This document shows positions 33,107 through 44,586 of a stretch of DNA of 64,000 nucleotides, piece after piece (positions within the stretch are counted from its first letter, which is position 1; each line of letters begins with the position of its first letter). The stretch is from Hirsutella rhossiliensis. Lineage: Eukaryota > Ascomycota > Sordariomycetes > Hypocreales > Ophiocordycipitaceae. The notes under the pieces were generated by a model, which saw nothing but the letters and a program-made list of their open reading frames with translations, did no database searches and had not been told where the DNA came from. Where the stretch lies: NCBI RefSeq assembly GCF_020360975.1, contig NW_025408668.1, forward strand, positions 4,092,001 to 4,156,000, read 5' to 3'. Both the position numbers and the translations under genes were made by a program.

Positions 33107-35425
33107 GACGAGAGGCACGGCACAGGGCTGAAGGTGTTGGACCACCCACGGCTTGCGGGCCATGCGTGTGCACAAACAGGGCCGGAACAATGGAACAACA
33201 GCGCTTGTTTTGACGTCTACGCCGGCCTTGCGACGGGTGTCTTGGGTCGGAGGTGTCAGCTTGATGCACGGTGGCAGAGCGACTGACTGTCTGTCTGGTG
33301 GAGAAGACACGGGCGGTCGTTTATGCTGCGAAGCAAGGGCATGGCGGGGGGCTTACGAATGGCCGCCATAAGACGGTTGTGCTCCTGAGTCAGGCAAGAC
33401 GGCAAGGGGACGGACCGCCGAGTGAGTCAAACGGGTCAAAGTTGGTCTGGACAGCGGTGGTGGTTTGGAATTACGTTTGCATGTGGAGCAAGCCGTCGAT
33501 GCGTGATTCTTGTCGATTTTATGTGGCGACGGTGGAGTTGCTAAGGGGATATCCTGCGAGGCATGGAACCTGGGCTGGGCGTATGGACGTGCATGTTGTA
33601 TGTAGATTGAAACGGTCCGATGCGCTCCTCGGCAGAGCATGATAGGGTTTGTGCCACCTGCTGTGCATAGCCGGCGGTCAATTATCGACTCACTGTGTCG
33701 GCATGATAGCAAGCTGAATAGGATTCGAGAGCTGGGAGCACCCGCTTGCTCGGCCGATATCTTGTCTCGTTGAGCAGCAGCAGGCAGACACAATAACCGG
33801 TTGGCTTAAGGGACGGTACCGGTCCGTAGACGCGCTGGGTGCCTACCATTGTACCATTGGCTGAACAGTGAGTCGGCGAGTCTCTGCGGTGTCCTGGTAC
33901 ATGCCTCGTGTTTGATGACCTGCTACAACCCACAAGGATTCCAAAACGGCTGCACGTACTCCGTACAGTACAGTACACTACTGAGTACGGATACACTCAG
34001 CTTGGATGTTTGCCCGGGGGCGAGGCCGAGGAGTGTGCATCGGCCAAGAGCGGAAAAAGGCGGGTACCTGAGCGGAGGTACCTTCTGGAGCTTGCGCAAT
34101 CCCGCTCCACCCCAGCTGGAGGCGGTCGGCCGGAATCGGCGGGCTGCGAGTGGACGCACGCATGCCCGTAACAAGTGCGGCGGCGGACAGGCAGCTCCAG
34201 GAGCCTGTTTGTTGAAGCAGCAAACTTGGACCAGGATTTATAAAAAGCCTCAAATGTTTCGGTCGAATGGTGGTTGGTGGGAGGTGGGAGGTACCGTGAT
34301 CGGGAAGATGGATGGAAGAGCATGTGATTGATGAACGGACTCGGCATCAAAAGCTTTTTGTTTCCACGATTCACTACGGGCATGGCTTGCTGGGAGGCTT
34401 ATCTGGCCACCCAATGAGTACGCAGGTTCGTCGAGAAGAATAAGAAAAATAATTTTCTTCTTATCCTCCACCAACCCCCCCTCGCTCCCCCCAAACGAGC
34501 CAGCAAGCCGACGGACTGTGAGCAGCAGCTCGGCCAACGTTATCATGCCTCAACATGTACTGTAGCGAGCTCGGGACAAGGTTGCTTGCGGACTCGGGAG
34601 CGAGCGAATCAACCAGCAACAGGGGGGGGAGACGAGGAGGGCAGCGCCATGCCCAAGGCGGCGGCGTCTGCGGCTTGGAGGCCCGTTTGTGGTGATGCGC
34701 CGAGTACATTGTCGATACCTCGCTGGTATCGGTTTAATCTCCCACGCCCAGGCAAGACACGTTTGGAGCCTGATGCGGATAGGTACTTGATTGTCTGGGA
34801 CGACGTCTTCGATGTGGCACGTGCTTGAATCTGCATGTCGACGAGACCAAGAAGCTCGACGGACATGGATTAGAAGAGAGCCAGCCGTTGGGAGGTCCTG
34901 TTGAGGCACCGGCCCGGGGCGGCGGGTCAGTGGAACGCAGGTTCCTTGGGGTGCTGTAGGTGCTACAGCTACAGCATGCGATGTGTTGGTCAACCACTGC
35001 ACCGCAGAGCCGGCCAGGTACTGTACGGTACGGAGTACCTCGACTTGGACAATGATGGATGGATTCTAGCGCTTCCATGCGCTGCACTCCGCTGCACCGC
35101 CAGCATCGTCCGCCCCACCTCACCATCGGCCTGCACCATCGGCCTGCATCCAAGCATCGTCCCCACCGCCCTCTCCTCTTCCTCCGCCTCTTTTCTGAGC
35201 CCTCTCTCCAGGGGCCGGCCGCCCTTCCTCCACCCACCTTGGCAAGTCGGAGCAAACAGGCAGACACATCATTAGCTCCACCTACAACAGCGTCCCTCTT
35301 TCAACATCCTCTTTGTTTTCCCCTTCCCCTTCTCCTTCCCCTCCTCTCGCCCGCCGTCATTCGCGCGCATTCGCTTCCTCGCCGCCCTCCAACAGCAGAG
35401 AGCATCCTTCAGCACTCTTCTCTCC
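33107..35425. other. Intergenic region upstream of the protein kinase
   Basis: About 2.3 kb with no recognisable gene. GTAC-rich palindromic clusters occur at 33953-33993 and at 35019-35038. The last 260 bp before the kinase ATG are pyrimidine-rich with TCCTCC and CCCTTCCCC-type tracts, a typical leader for highly regulated fungal genes. Confidence 0.55.
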
Positions 35426-38053
35426 ATGGCTACTCCGTCGCCCAGCGAGGACGAGCGGCTTCGCCAGATTCCACACGCTGCCGGTATGTCGATCCCCGTC
35501 CCGTCATCCAATCCTTTTCCCCGGCCCTTCCGCGCTAGACATCCTCTTTGTGCCCATTCCCCATATCCTCCCCGCGCCGCATCTCGCCTTGTCGCCGCCG
35601 GCGGAGGCTACCCGCTCTGTGGCACAATTGCCTCGATTCTGACTCGTCTTTTGCGCCCGACAGCATCGCAGTCCCCCCCCTATGCGCCCGGCGACGAGGG
35701 CAAGCCTCGCCCCGATGTCCCCGCTGTTCGCTTCTCCTCGGCCATCGAGGAAATCTCGCCTTCCACCACGAGGGCCCAGCCCCCGGCCGCCTTAGACGAT
35801 GGCTCCCCCAAAGTGTCACCCGACCAGCTTAGGGCTTTGACCAAGTCGCTGCACGGAGGCCCTCTGCAGGAACGCCGTATCAACACTTTTCAATTCGAGG
35901 CCTTTTCCTTGCCGCCGTCGAGAGTATTTCGACCCCTATCCCCCCCGCCTTTTCTGCCGCGCCGCGCAACGCATCGCTTACTGACCCGAGGCCTCCCTGC
36001 CCCCGTTCAGGTCCCCTCGCGAGAAGACGAGTCGTCCGAATGCACCAGACACCCGACTCCCAACTCCAGTCGCCAATCACCCCATAGCAGCCCGCGACTC
36101 TCCGCCCTGGCCTCTCCTCCCCTGACCCCGGCCGGCTCAGAGCCCTCGGCGACGGGGGAGAGGCACCTCGGCGGCAAGGGCTCGGGAGACAGAGCCATCA
36201 ACGCCCACGAACCCCCGGCAATCACCCCGCAACCGACCTCCTCTCACGACAGGTCGCTCGCTGTCGCAGACCGCAGGCCCCTCAACACCCATCGGCCGGC
36301 GTCCTCGGACCAAATCTTGCGAAGGGCTTCATCCGCCGACAGCCACAAGGCGCATAGGAGAGGCCTATTTAGCGTCGGCCCCGGCTCCACGCCCGCGTCC
36401 AGGGACTCAAGCCCCTCCCGCAGCTCGGCATCGCATTTTTACTCCAAGCCCGTCACCCCCGGCGGCGACGCAAACGATCCCTACGCAAAGGGCCGCCGAC
36501 CTCCGCAGCAGCAGCACCCCAACCGACATTCCATCGACCCCCGGTTCGTCTTTTCCCGCAAGAAGAAGCATGGGTCGCCCGGCGGATCCAGGTCCAGCCT
36601 GACAGAGAAGCGCGGCTCGGGCCTGTTCGGGGTCAAGGGCGGCGGCGACGGCCATGTCAGCGACGGGGGCCACGGGGGCCACGGGAGCGGCCAGCAACAC
36701 GGTTCCATGGCTGACTTGAAGCGCTTCTTCCGGAAATCGACAAGCAACGGCAGCAAGAAGAGAGACGCGTCCCCGGCATCCATCAAGGCCGGCACCAAGA
36801 CCCCGCCAGGCTTGCGCTCCGGCCAACAGCTTCCCTTTGGCGACGATCATGGTCTCACGTCCAAATACGGCAAGCTCGGCAAGGTGCTTGGCTCGGGCGC
36901 CGGGGGTTCGGTCCGGCTGATGAGGCGCAAGGACGACGGGACCGTCTTTGCCGTCAAGGAGTTCAGGGCCCGGCACACGTACGAGACGGAAAAGGAGTAC
37001 AACAAAAAGGTGACGGCCGAGTTTTGCGTCGGCTCGACGCTCCACCATGGCAACATCATTGAGACGCTGGACATTTTGCAGGAAAAGGGCCGTTGGTTCG
37101 AAGTCATGGAGTATGCGCCGTACGACCTGTTTGCTATTGTCATGACGGGCAAGATGTCGCGAGAGGAAATACGGTGCTGCTTTCTGCAGATCTTGAACGG
37201 CGTCACATACCTGCACAGCGTGGGGCTGGCGCACCGCGACCTCAAGCTCGACAACGTCGTCGTGAGCGACAGGGGCATCATGAAGATTATTGACTTTGGC
37301 AGCGCTCATGTCTTCAAGTATCCGTTTGAAAACGGCACTGTCCCCGCAAAAGGTCCGTACCCCCCTGATAGCCTCTGCGCCGAGTTCGCTCCTACTCACT
37401 CGTCTCACGTTTTAGGCATCGTCGGCTCGGACCCGTACCTGGCCCCGGAAGTGTACGACACTAAGGAGTACGACGCGCCGGCTGCTGACATTTGGTCGCT
37501 GGCCATCATCTTTTGCTGCATGACTCTTCGCCGCTTCCCGTGGAAGATTCCGCGTATGACGGACAACTCGTACAAGCTCTTTGCCGCCGACCCGTCCCCC
37601 GGCCACGATCCGAACCGACTGCTCAGGGCGTCGGATCACTCTGCCGTCAGCTCGTCTCGAGATTCAGGGGCTGAGGACGAAGGCAAAGAGAAGAGCCATC
37701 AGCATTCGCATCGCCGTTCTAGCCATCACAAGCGAGAGGACTCCGAGGCGGCGCCGAATCCTGGCGATGGCCAGACTCAGCAGACGTCAAGCACCGGGGC
37801 CGATAAAAGGGAGGCGATCCGTGGTCCCTGGCGCATCCTGCGCCTGTTGCCACGGGAGAGCCGGCGCATCACTTATCGGATGCTGGACCTCGACCCAAAG
37901 GCCCGCGCGGGCATGGATGAGATACTGCAGGAGCCGTGGGTGGCGGACACGGTCATCTGCCAGCAGTTTGACAATGGCGAGGTGATTTCGGCCGAAGACC
38001 ACACCCACGTGCTTGAGCCGCCCGCTTCGCAGCAAGCGCAACAGAAAGCTTAA
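35426..38053 (+). CDS. HRK1/NPR1-type Ser/Thr protein kinase
   Basis: Four exons, 35426-35483, 35664-35923, 36011-37352 and 37416-38053, encode 765 aa. Each intron (180, 87 and 63 nt) is a multiple of three without stops, so the gene also reads as one 875-aa frame; splicing is preferred because it restores HAAASQSPPYAPGDEG, PPSRVPSREDE and AKGIVGSDPYLAPEV. The kinase domain starts with GSGAGGSV (400-407), ATP lysine K422 in VFAVKEF, catalytic HRDLKLDN (H514, D516), DFGSA at 534-538 and APEV. The long Ser/Pro-rich N-terminus and a poly-basic His-rich insertion late in the kinase domain fit the fungal-specific family that regulates plasma-membrane H+-ATPase and nutrient transporters. Which paralogue it is cannot be decided here. 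Confidence 0.92.
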   Translation: MATPSPSEDERLRQIPHAAGMSIPVPSSNPFPRPFRARHPLCAHSPYPPRAASRLVAAGGGYPLCGTIASILTRLLRPTASQSPPYAPGDEGKPRPDVPAVRFSSAIEEISPSTTRAQPPAALDDGSPKVSPDQLRALTKSLHGGPLQERRINTFQFEAFSLPPSRVFRPLSPPPFLPRRATHRLLTRGLPAPVQVPSREDESSECTRHPTPNSSRQSPHSSPRLSALASPPLTPAGSEPSATGERHLGGKGSGDRAINAHEPPAITPQPTSSHDRSLAVADRRPLNTHRPASSDQILRRASSADSHKAHRRGLFSVGPGSTPASRDSSPSRSSASHFYSKPVTPGGDANDPYAKGRRPPQQQHPNRHSIDPRFVFSRKKKHGSPGGSRSSLTEKRGSGLFGVKGGGDGHVSDGGHGGHGSGQQHGSMADLKRFFRKSTSNGSKKRDASPASIKAGTKTPPGLRSGQQLPFGDDHGLTSKYGKLGKVLGSGAGGSVRLMRRKDDGTVFAVKEFRARHTYETEKEYNKKVTAEFCVGSTLHHGNIIETLDILQEKGRWFEVMEYAPYDLFAIVMTGKMSREEIRCCFLQILNGVTYLHSVGLAHRDLKLDNVVVSDRGIMKIIDFGSAHVFKYPFENGTVPAKGPYPPDSLCAEFAPTHSSHVLGIVGSDPYLAPEVYDTKEYDAPAADIWSLAIIFCCMTLRRFPWKIPRMTDNSYKLFAADPSPGHDPNRLLRASDHSAVSSSRDSGAEDEGKEKSHQHSHRRSSHHKREDSEAAPNPGDGQTQQTSSTGADKREAIRGPWRILRLLPRESRRITYRMLDLDPKARAGMDEILQEPWVADTVICQQFDNGEVISAEDHTHVLEPPASQQAQQKA

Positions 38054-38778
38054 CGCCTGGAATAGACGTGTACAACTAGGATGCCTTGATTATTTGTTTT
38101 CTTTTTACAACATATGGGCGTTTGGGGGAAAATAGAAAGGCCCGGCCTCTTGACGTGCCGGGCCGGGTAGAGTGGGAGAGGATCGGGTCGCATGACGATA
38201 AGGGGTCATTGATCGTTGCATGATAATCAGGTTAAAGAGTATATACAGGGAAGCCTCGGCAAGCGCGGCTCGAGGTGAAAGAGTTAGGGTCATGAATAGA
38301 AGTCGGACAGCGAATTTGTGGCATCGCCAGAAGATGCATTGCCAGGGAATAAGGAAAATGCCGGGGAGCATTAGGTACGCTGGTAAGAAGGCAGAGACGT
38401 GGGGACCAGCACGCATGGCCTCATAGGCCTGGTGCAATAGAAGCTGGAGAAAACAGAGAAGTCTCGTCATGTCATAGGCGATGTGAAATGATGTCCTAAG
38501 GGACGCGGGATTAATAGTAGAGCTGTCGACGGACGGGGTGGAGTTGGCGGAGGACGGAATCGGGAAAATCAGGCGCCGAGATCCCGAGGCCAGCTTCCCC
38601 CGGACGGAAAAAAATTGCTGACTTTCTGGAAGCTGTTGGAAGACAGCTCCACTAGCTACGACTCTTGCAACGGCAACCTCGTCTATATCCTCACCCGTCT
38701 AGCCCCCTTCACCCGTCTCGATTGTTTCTTTCCTCGGTGCTTAGACTCCTCGCTTGATCTCGATACACGTCTTTCACA
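38054..38778. other. Intergenic region between kinase and HSP10
   Basis: The 725 bp hold the kinase 3' UTR and the HSP10 promoter. The sequence is comparatively AT-rich to 38480. No heat-shock element array was confidently identified and no coding sequence is recognised. Confidence 0.5.
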
Positions 38779-39392
38779 ATGGTACGTGCGCCTGCGACGC
38801 TGGCCAGGCCGATTTAAGCCCGCCTTTTTGCAAATCTCGAGGCTGCGCGGAAAGCCCACGATGATGGCACCGCGGGACCCGGTCGACGAACGCTCTTTGG
38901 CTAACTTGATGGGCAAATCTCAGGCCACGTCGATTCGCTCCATTCGCAGCCTCGCCCCGTTGCTGGACCGGGTGCTGGTGCAGCGCCTCAAGGCCGACAC
39001 CAAGACGGCCAGCGGCATCTTCCTGCCTGAGTCGAGCGTGGAGAAGCTCAACGAGGCAAAGGTCGTGGCCGTCGGGCCCGGCGCCATGGACAAGAAGGGC
39101 AACCGTCTGCCCATGGGCGTTTCCGCCGGCGACCGCGTCTTGATTCCCCAAGTAAGTCGGGTCTTCTTTGGATTACCTTCCGCCCGCGCGGGAGGAAGGG
39201 GGTACTTGCTTTGCCGTGGACGTCGTGCTAACACGGGGTGCGATTAGTTTGGCGGTTCGCCCGTCAAGGCTGGCGATGAGGAGTATCAGCTGTTCCGTGA
39301 CAGCGAGTAAGTGCACCGACAAAAGCCGACGGGCTTGGAAGAAGAGATGACTGACGCCGCGCCGCAGGATCCTGGCCAAGATCAACGAGTAA
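38779..39392 (+). CDS. HSP10: Mitochondrial chaperonin Hsp10 (GroES)
   Basis: Four exons, 38779-38781, 38924-39151, 39248-39306 and 39368-39392, encode 104 aa, the expected size. Exon 1 contributes only the initiator ATG, immediately followed by GTACGT; the 142-nt intron has a GGCTAAC branch site and ends in CTCAG before GCCACGTCG. The protein begins MATSIRSIRSLAPLLDRV, with TKTASGIFLPESS, AVGPGAMDKKG, PMGVSAGDRVLIPQFGG and the C-terminus RDSEILAKINE; all are canonical Hsp10. The mobile loop that contacts Hsp60 is the TASGIFLP segment. A 210-aa frame spanning 38615-39247 is an unspliced artefact. Hsp10 acts in the mitochondrial matrix with Hsp60. Confidence 0.96.
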
Positions 39393-40481
39393 GATACCCA
39401 GCAAAAAGGAAAAAAGCGTCGAGCAACGACTGTACCATATTGTACCATACGGCAAGACGGTCGAGGAACGGGAGATGCGAAGACAAATCTCTCGCGCGGG
39501 CTGAGAATGTCGTATACGCGCACCGGCGGAATATGGGGGTGTTGCATGTGTACGAGATAGTTTCCCGGTCTCGTGGGTTCATGTTCAATCTCCACTCGTC
39601 GTCTCTGCCTACGTCCGATGTGACCGCTTTGCCTCGTCCTAGTCTATGCTCACGTCTCGCCACAAGATGCCGAAATGACACCTCGACTCTGTGTACTCGC
39701 TTGGAAATGAAGAGGTTGCGCGGTTGGTCAACAGCAAATCAGTCGGCTCCCTTTGATGGAGGGCTTGTCGTGGATATAAGTTACAGAGTCAAAGACCTGC
39801 GCGCAATGGCAACCTCACGCCATGTCTCCGACTACCAGGACACGCTTCCATTCAACTTGAGAAATATCATGACCAAGTTACCCGCTCCTACCCCGTTTGC
39901 GCGAGGTGGCCTGCCCCGACGGCCCAAAGCGTTTCAAGTTCGGGCCCCCCTATCCCTGTGGCGGGCTTGATTTCCAGAGACGGCGGCTTGGAGCCAGCTG
40001 ATTCGTTGGTTGGTGCAGCCTGGGAAAAGGAGCCTGAAGCAGAGCTGCAAGGTCGGCGCTTGAGCCTCCAATTTGAATGGCCTTGGGATAGACCAACCAT
40101 TACGTGCCATGCGAGACGATGAACCTGCAGCTTTGGGGGCCAGTTCCCATCCCATTTTCGTCCCTTCCCTCCCATGTTTACTCTCCTCTTTTCTTCGCTG
40201 TTGCTGTCATTCTTTGCTGCATGGGAGGGTGTGTTTTGTCGCTCTTTGTCTTCGCTCGTTCTTTCGATTCACTTCTACATCGATTCACTTGGCTTTTTGT
40301 TCCAGCACGCCGTTGACGGCTCTCGATTTCCCGTGTGGACTCACTCTTCTGCACAACTCAAGCGAGGTCGACTCTTCGCGAGACAACACACCAACAACAG
40401 GCTTCCTTCTCTCTTCTCCCCGACTCCCGCTGTGCGGGCCGTCATTGTGTGTCACTGTTTCGGGTCCTTGCATCCCCCAGG
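39393..40481. other. Intergenic region upstream of the LPMO
   Basis: The 1.1 kb carries the HSP10 3' UTR and the LPMO promoter. Positions 40150-40300 are pyrimidine-rich (TTCGTCCCTTCCCTCCC and related), resembling leaders elsewhere in the window. No gene is recognised. Confidence 0.5.
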
Positions 40482-41948
40482 ATGAAGCTTCCTGTCGTCG
40501 TCGGGGGCCTGCTCGGCTCCGTCGCCAGCGCCCACACGCTCTTCACCACGCTCTTCGTCAACGGCAAAAACCAGGGCGACGGCACCTGCGTGCGCATGCC
40601 CCATGACAGCGCCACGGCCAACGGGCCCGTCTACCCCATCACGGGCGACGACATGGCGTGTGGTAAGTTCCCCTCTTTTTTTGTGCGTCTTCTGCCCGTG
40701 AAAAGACTAGGAATGGCTAGAGACACCCACGAGTCGGGCCAAGGGCAGACTGACATGGTTCTTGCAGGCCGCAACGGCGGAGAGCCGGTTGCATTCACCT
40801 GCCCGGCGCCACGAGAGGCGACCTTGACCTTTGAGTTCCGCGTGTACTCGAGCGGCAAGAAAGCGGGTGCCATCGCCGACGACCACAAAGGGCCATGCGC
40901 CGTCTACGTCAAAAAGGTCAACGACATGTACGCGGACAAGGCCGCGGGTCCGGGCTGGTTCAAGATCTGGGAGGACGGGTACGACGCGGCCACGGGCAAG
41001 TGGTGTGTCGACAAGCTCATCGACCACAAGGGGCTCTTGTCGGTGCAGCTGCCAGGCGGACTACCGGCCGGCTACTACCTCGTGCGACCCGAGATCCTCG
41101 CCCTTCACAACGTGCACGCGGGCGACGCCCAGTTCTACCTCGGCTGCGCCCAGGTCTTTGTCGACGAGGGGCCGCGACGGGCGCTCGAGATTCCGCGGGA
41201 GTACGAGGCCAGCATCCCCGGCCACGTCGACGCGGCCGACGCGGGACTCAGGTACAGCATCTACCGCAAGCCGCTCCCAGCATACCCAATGCCCGGCCCC
41301 AAGGTGTACGTCCCCACAGTGGGGGCCCGGGGTGGCGCGGCGGCCAAGATGGCCATGGTCAAGCTGGCGCAGAAGCAGGGCGTCGTGCCGAGCGAATGCC
41401 TGATCAAGAACGCAAACTGGTGCGGCAAGCGACTGGCGGCGCACTCGGACCAGCGCGGCTGCTGGGCGGCCGTCGACGAGTGCTACCGCCAGAGCCAGAC
41501 GTGCTGGGACGGCGCGCCGCCGAGCGGAGACGCCAATTGCGACGTGTGGCAGGCCTACTGCCGGGAGGCCGAGTCGGGCTGCCAGGCGGGCCGGTTCAAG
41601 GGGCCGCCGAGGTTTACAGGCCGGGAGAAGATGGCCAAGGTGCCGGGGGAGATTCCCGCGCCGTGGAACAATGTGTTTCGGGGCGATGGCGGAGAGGCGT
41701 CTTCGGGGGCTTCCAAGGCGATGCCCGAGACGACGAAGCAGACACGTTCTCCCCCGTCTCCCACTCCCAGCGCTGGGGCGGGGCTGTCGAAGCAGTCCCA
41801 GGGCGGACGCTGCGGCGGCTCGGAGGGTCGGACGTGCCAGGGCACTTCGTTTGGCGACTGCTGCTCGAGCAGAGGGTGGTGCGGACGGTCAGCTCAGCAC
41901 TGCGGTGATGGATGCCAGAGGGAGTTTGGGGGATGCCGTGCCAAGTGA
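40482..41948 (+). CDS. AA9 lytic polysaccharide monooxygenase with C-terminal CBM18
   Basis: Two exons, 40482-40662 and 40768-41948, encode 453 aa; the 105-nt intron (GTAAGT...TTGCAG) joins DDMAC to GRNGGEPVAF and is also stop-free. The signal peptide is residues 1-17 (MKLPVVVGGLLGSVASA), leaving His18 as the mature N-terminal copper ligand. His100 in DDHKGP is the second brace histidine, and Tyr184 in QFYLGCAQV is the axial ligand, as in AA9 enzymes that oxidatively cleave cellulose or hemicellulose. A Cys-rich extension (270-333) follows, then a Ser/Thr/Pro linker (about 366-403), and finally an eight-Cys CBM18 hevein-like chitin-binding domain (407-450). AA9 enzymes more often bear CBM1, so the chitin-binding module is notable. 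Secreted. Confidence 0.93.
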   Translation: MKLPVVVGGLLGSVASAHTLFTTLFVNGKNQGDGTCVRMPHDSATANGPVYPITGDDMACGKFPSFFVRLLPVKRLGMARDTHESGQGQTDMVLAGRNGGEPVAFTCPAPREATLTFEFRVYSSGKKAGAIADDHKGPCAVYVKKVNDMYADKAAGPGWFKIWEDGYDAATGKWCVDKLIDHKGLLSVQLPGGLPAGYYLVRPEILALHNVHAGDAQFYLGCAQVFVDEGPRRALEIPREYEASIPGHVDAADAGLRYSIYRKPLPAYPMPGPKVYVPTVGARGGAAAKMAMVKLAQKQGVVPSECLIKNANWCGKRLAAHSDQRGCWAAVDECYRQSQTCWDGAPPSGDANCDVWQAYCREAESGCQAGRFKGPPRFTGREKMAKVPGEIPAPWNNVFRGDGGEASSGASKAMPETTKQTRSPPSPTPSAGAGLSKQSQGGRCGGSEGRTCQGTSFGDCCSSRGWCGRSAQHCGDGCQREFGGCRAK

Positions 41949-43111
41949 GCGGGGCGTGCCGTTTCGTTGCTATTCGGCTCGCATGCTGGACCGCCGCTGC
42001 GTGACGTTGTTTCGCTTGGGTGGAGCTTTTGGCGGCAACACCCGATATCAAGGTAATTCATGCCCGTGTTAATCTTTCAAATGAGAAGAACGAACGGGTC
42101 TATCGGTGGATGCAGTTGTTCAGGGGCGAGCTGCGGTCAATATACGTATGCCTAGCCATTATGTACGGAGCTGTGTCAAATCATGCGCTGCTCCTGCAAT
42201 GTAATGCGCCATCTCCCCACCCCTTTGATGTAAATGGAGGCGCCGCCACCCCCCTTGAGAGAGTGTAATGGCCATGGAGACCAAGGCGAAAACGTAATGT
42301 CCATACCTCGCGGTTTGATACGGCAATATGCGTGCATACCAGTCTTACCTAGGGCTTGGCTCACGCGCTGGAGCTTCTCTCCCCCTTTTCCACGAGGAGC
42401 CATAGGTGTGAGGCATCGGACACGGCTTTGCAGACGACAGAGAGGCGAGAAACGACGACGATGAAAGGGAGACAAGGGCAAGACGTCGTCCGAAAGCCTC
42501 ATTGTGTCCGGGAGCAGGTGACCTGGGTGCACTGTGTGCGCACAGTACACCTGCGGTGCGGGCAGGGAGTGCAGCGGGTGCCTCTACAGTATTACGTGCC
42601 CCTGACTGCTGCCGCCGCACTGCCCCGTCTTCTTCTTCCAGGTACCTAAAGTGCTTGAGGTACTTCAACAAGATTCAAGCCACCGGAGAAGCACTGCAAG
42701 CCGGCAGGTATATCTGAGGTACCGGCCCACTCCAAGGTACCGCACGGCATTGCTCTCGTGCGTGCCAACTCGTGATTGACGCTCCAGTGTCATCACACGC
42801 GGAAAAGCCGCCGCCACGCAACCCCCAAAAGAACGTCGCCTCTTCCATCATCCACAGCCAACAACCGTGCTTCATCGTCGCCGCCGCCGCCGCCGCCGCC
42901 GCCAGCAAACCTTTGCTCCCACCTCTCGTCACGCCCGGAAACCCTCTCTCGACCTTGACTTTCCCCTCTTGTTCCACCTCTCACCTGTCCTCCACCGCCC
43001 GCCCCCGCGCCTCACGCACGCACACCTCCCCCGGGCTCGGCTCTGCGATCCGACAAAACCAGTTGCCTCCGCACACGCCTTGACGTTGCCGTCGCTCGTC
43101 CGTCGCCCATC
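41949..43111. other. Intergenic region upstream of SEC4
   Basis: The 1.16 kb hold the LPMO 3' UTR and the SEC4 promoter. GGTACC-type sites recur at 42640, 42717 and 42738. A CCG trinucleotide repeat (42869-42903) and CT-rich sequence precede SEC4. No other gene is recognised. Confidence 0.5.
42869..42903. repeat. (CCG/GCC)n trinucleotide repeat
   Basis: About ten GCC/CCG units occur in tandem about 210 bp upstream of the SEC4 ATG, probably in the leader or promoter. Confidence 0.85.
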
Positions 43112-43983
<872 letters not shown>

Positions 43984-44586
43984 TTGACGACGGGCTGCCT
44001 ACGTGTGCTTGCTCAAACCTGCCCTTGGAGGACGGATGATGTCTCTGCGCGAGCGTGAAAAGGAGGAGCGAGTCCGGCGAAGGCGAGCCCGGCGAAAGTG
44101 AGCGAGCGATGGCAAGACAACATTGATAAAGCATCGATGATTGATTGCCTTGTCCCGAGGCATCAGAAAAGTCACTGGGCCGCACGACCAAGGCCACTTC
44201 CACCCGTCCGTTGGCCCTGGCCTCCCTCTTTTCTCCCTAACCTTTAGAGAGCAAATATGGTCTGGAGTTTTATGGTTGTTCATCTGGTTTTTAATGCATG
44301 CTCCCGTCGTTGTACGCCATGCCTATGGCTGGCGGACTTGGACAGTTTTGATACCGTGGGACGAAGCGAGAGGGCACGAGGCATGTGCACGTGCGGCCCG
44401 GGAGGGGTTTCGTGACGGGAAGTGGAGGATTGCTTCAGTACATGGCGCGCCAGGATTGCGCGCATGGGCGCATATCTACAGAGGCGGACGAGGGAGGGCG
44501 ATGATGCCTTGCAGGACAGACATTTTGCTCTTCTTTTTTTTCTCTTTTTTTTGTCGACGGGCAAGATTTATTGACAGTACGGGCGG
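43984..44586. other. Convergent 3' intergenic region
   Basis: The 603 bp between the stop codons of SEC4 (+) and the orphan mitochondrial gene (-) should hold two 3' UTRs. A T-rich tract (44534-44553) is present. Nothing else is recognised. Confidence 0.55.

Noticed and set aside
38615..39247. 210-aa single-frame Hsp10 model
   Set aside because: It reads through the first intron and ends in the second; the four-exon 104-aa model matches the family end to end.
40895..41908. 337-aa open frame on + within the LPMO
   Set aside because: Out-of-frame, Arg/Gly-rich product; the AA9 frame has the signal peptide, copper ligands and CBM18.
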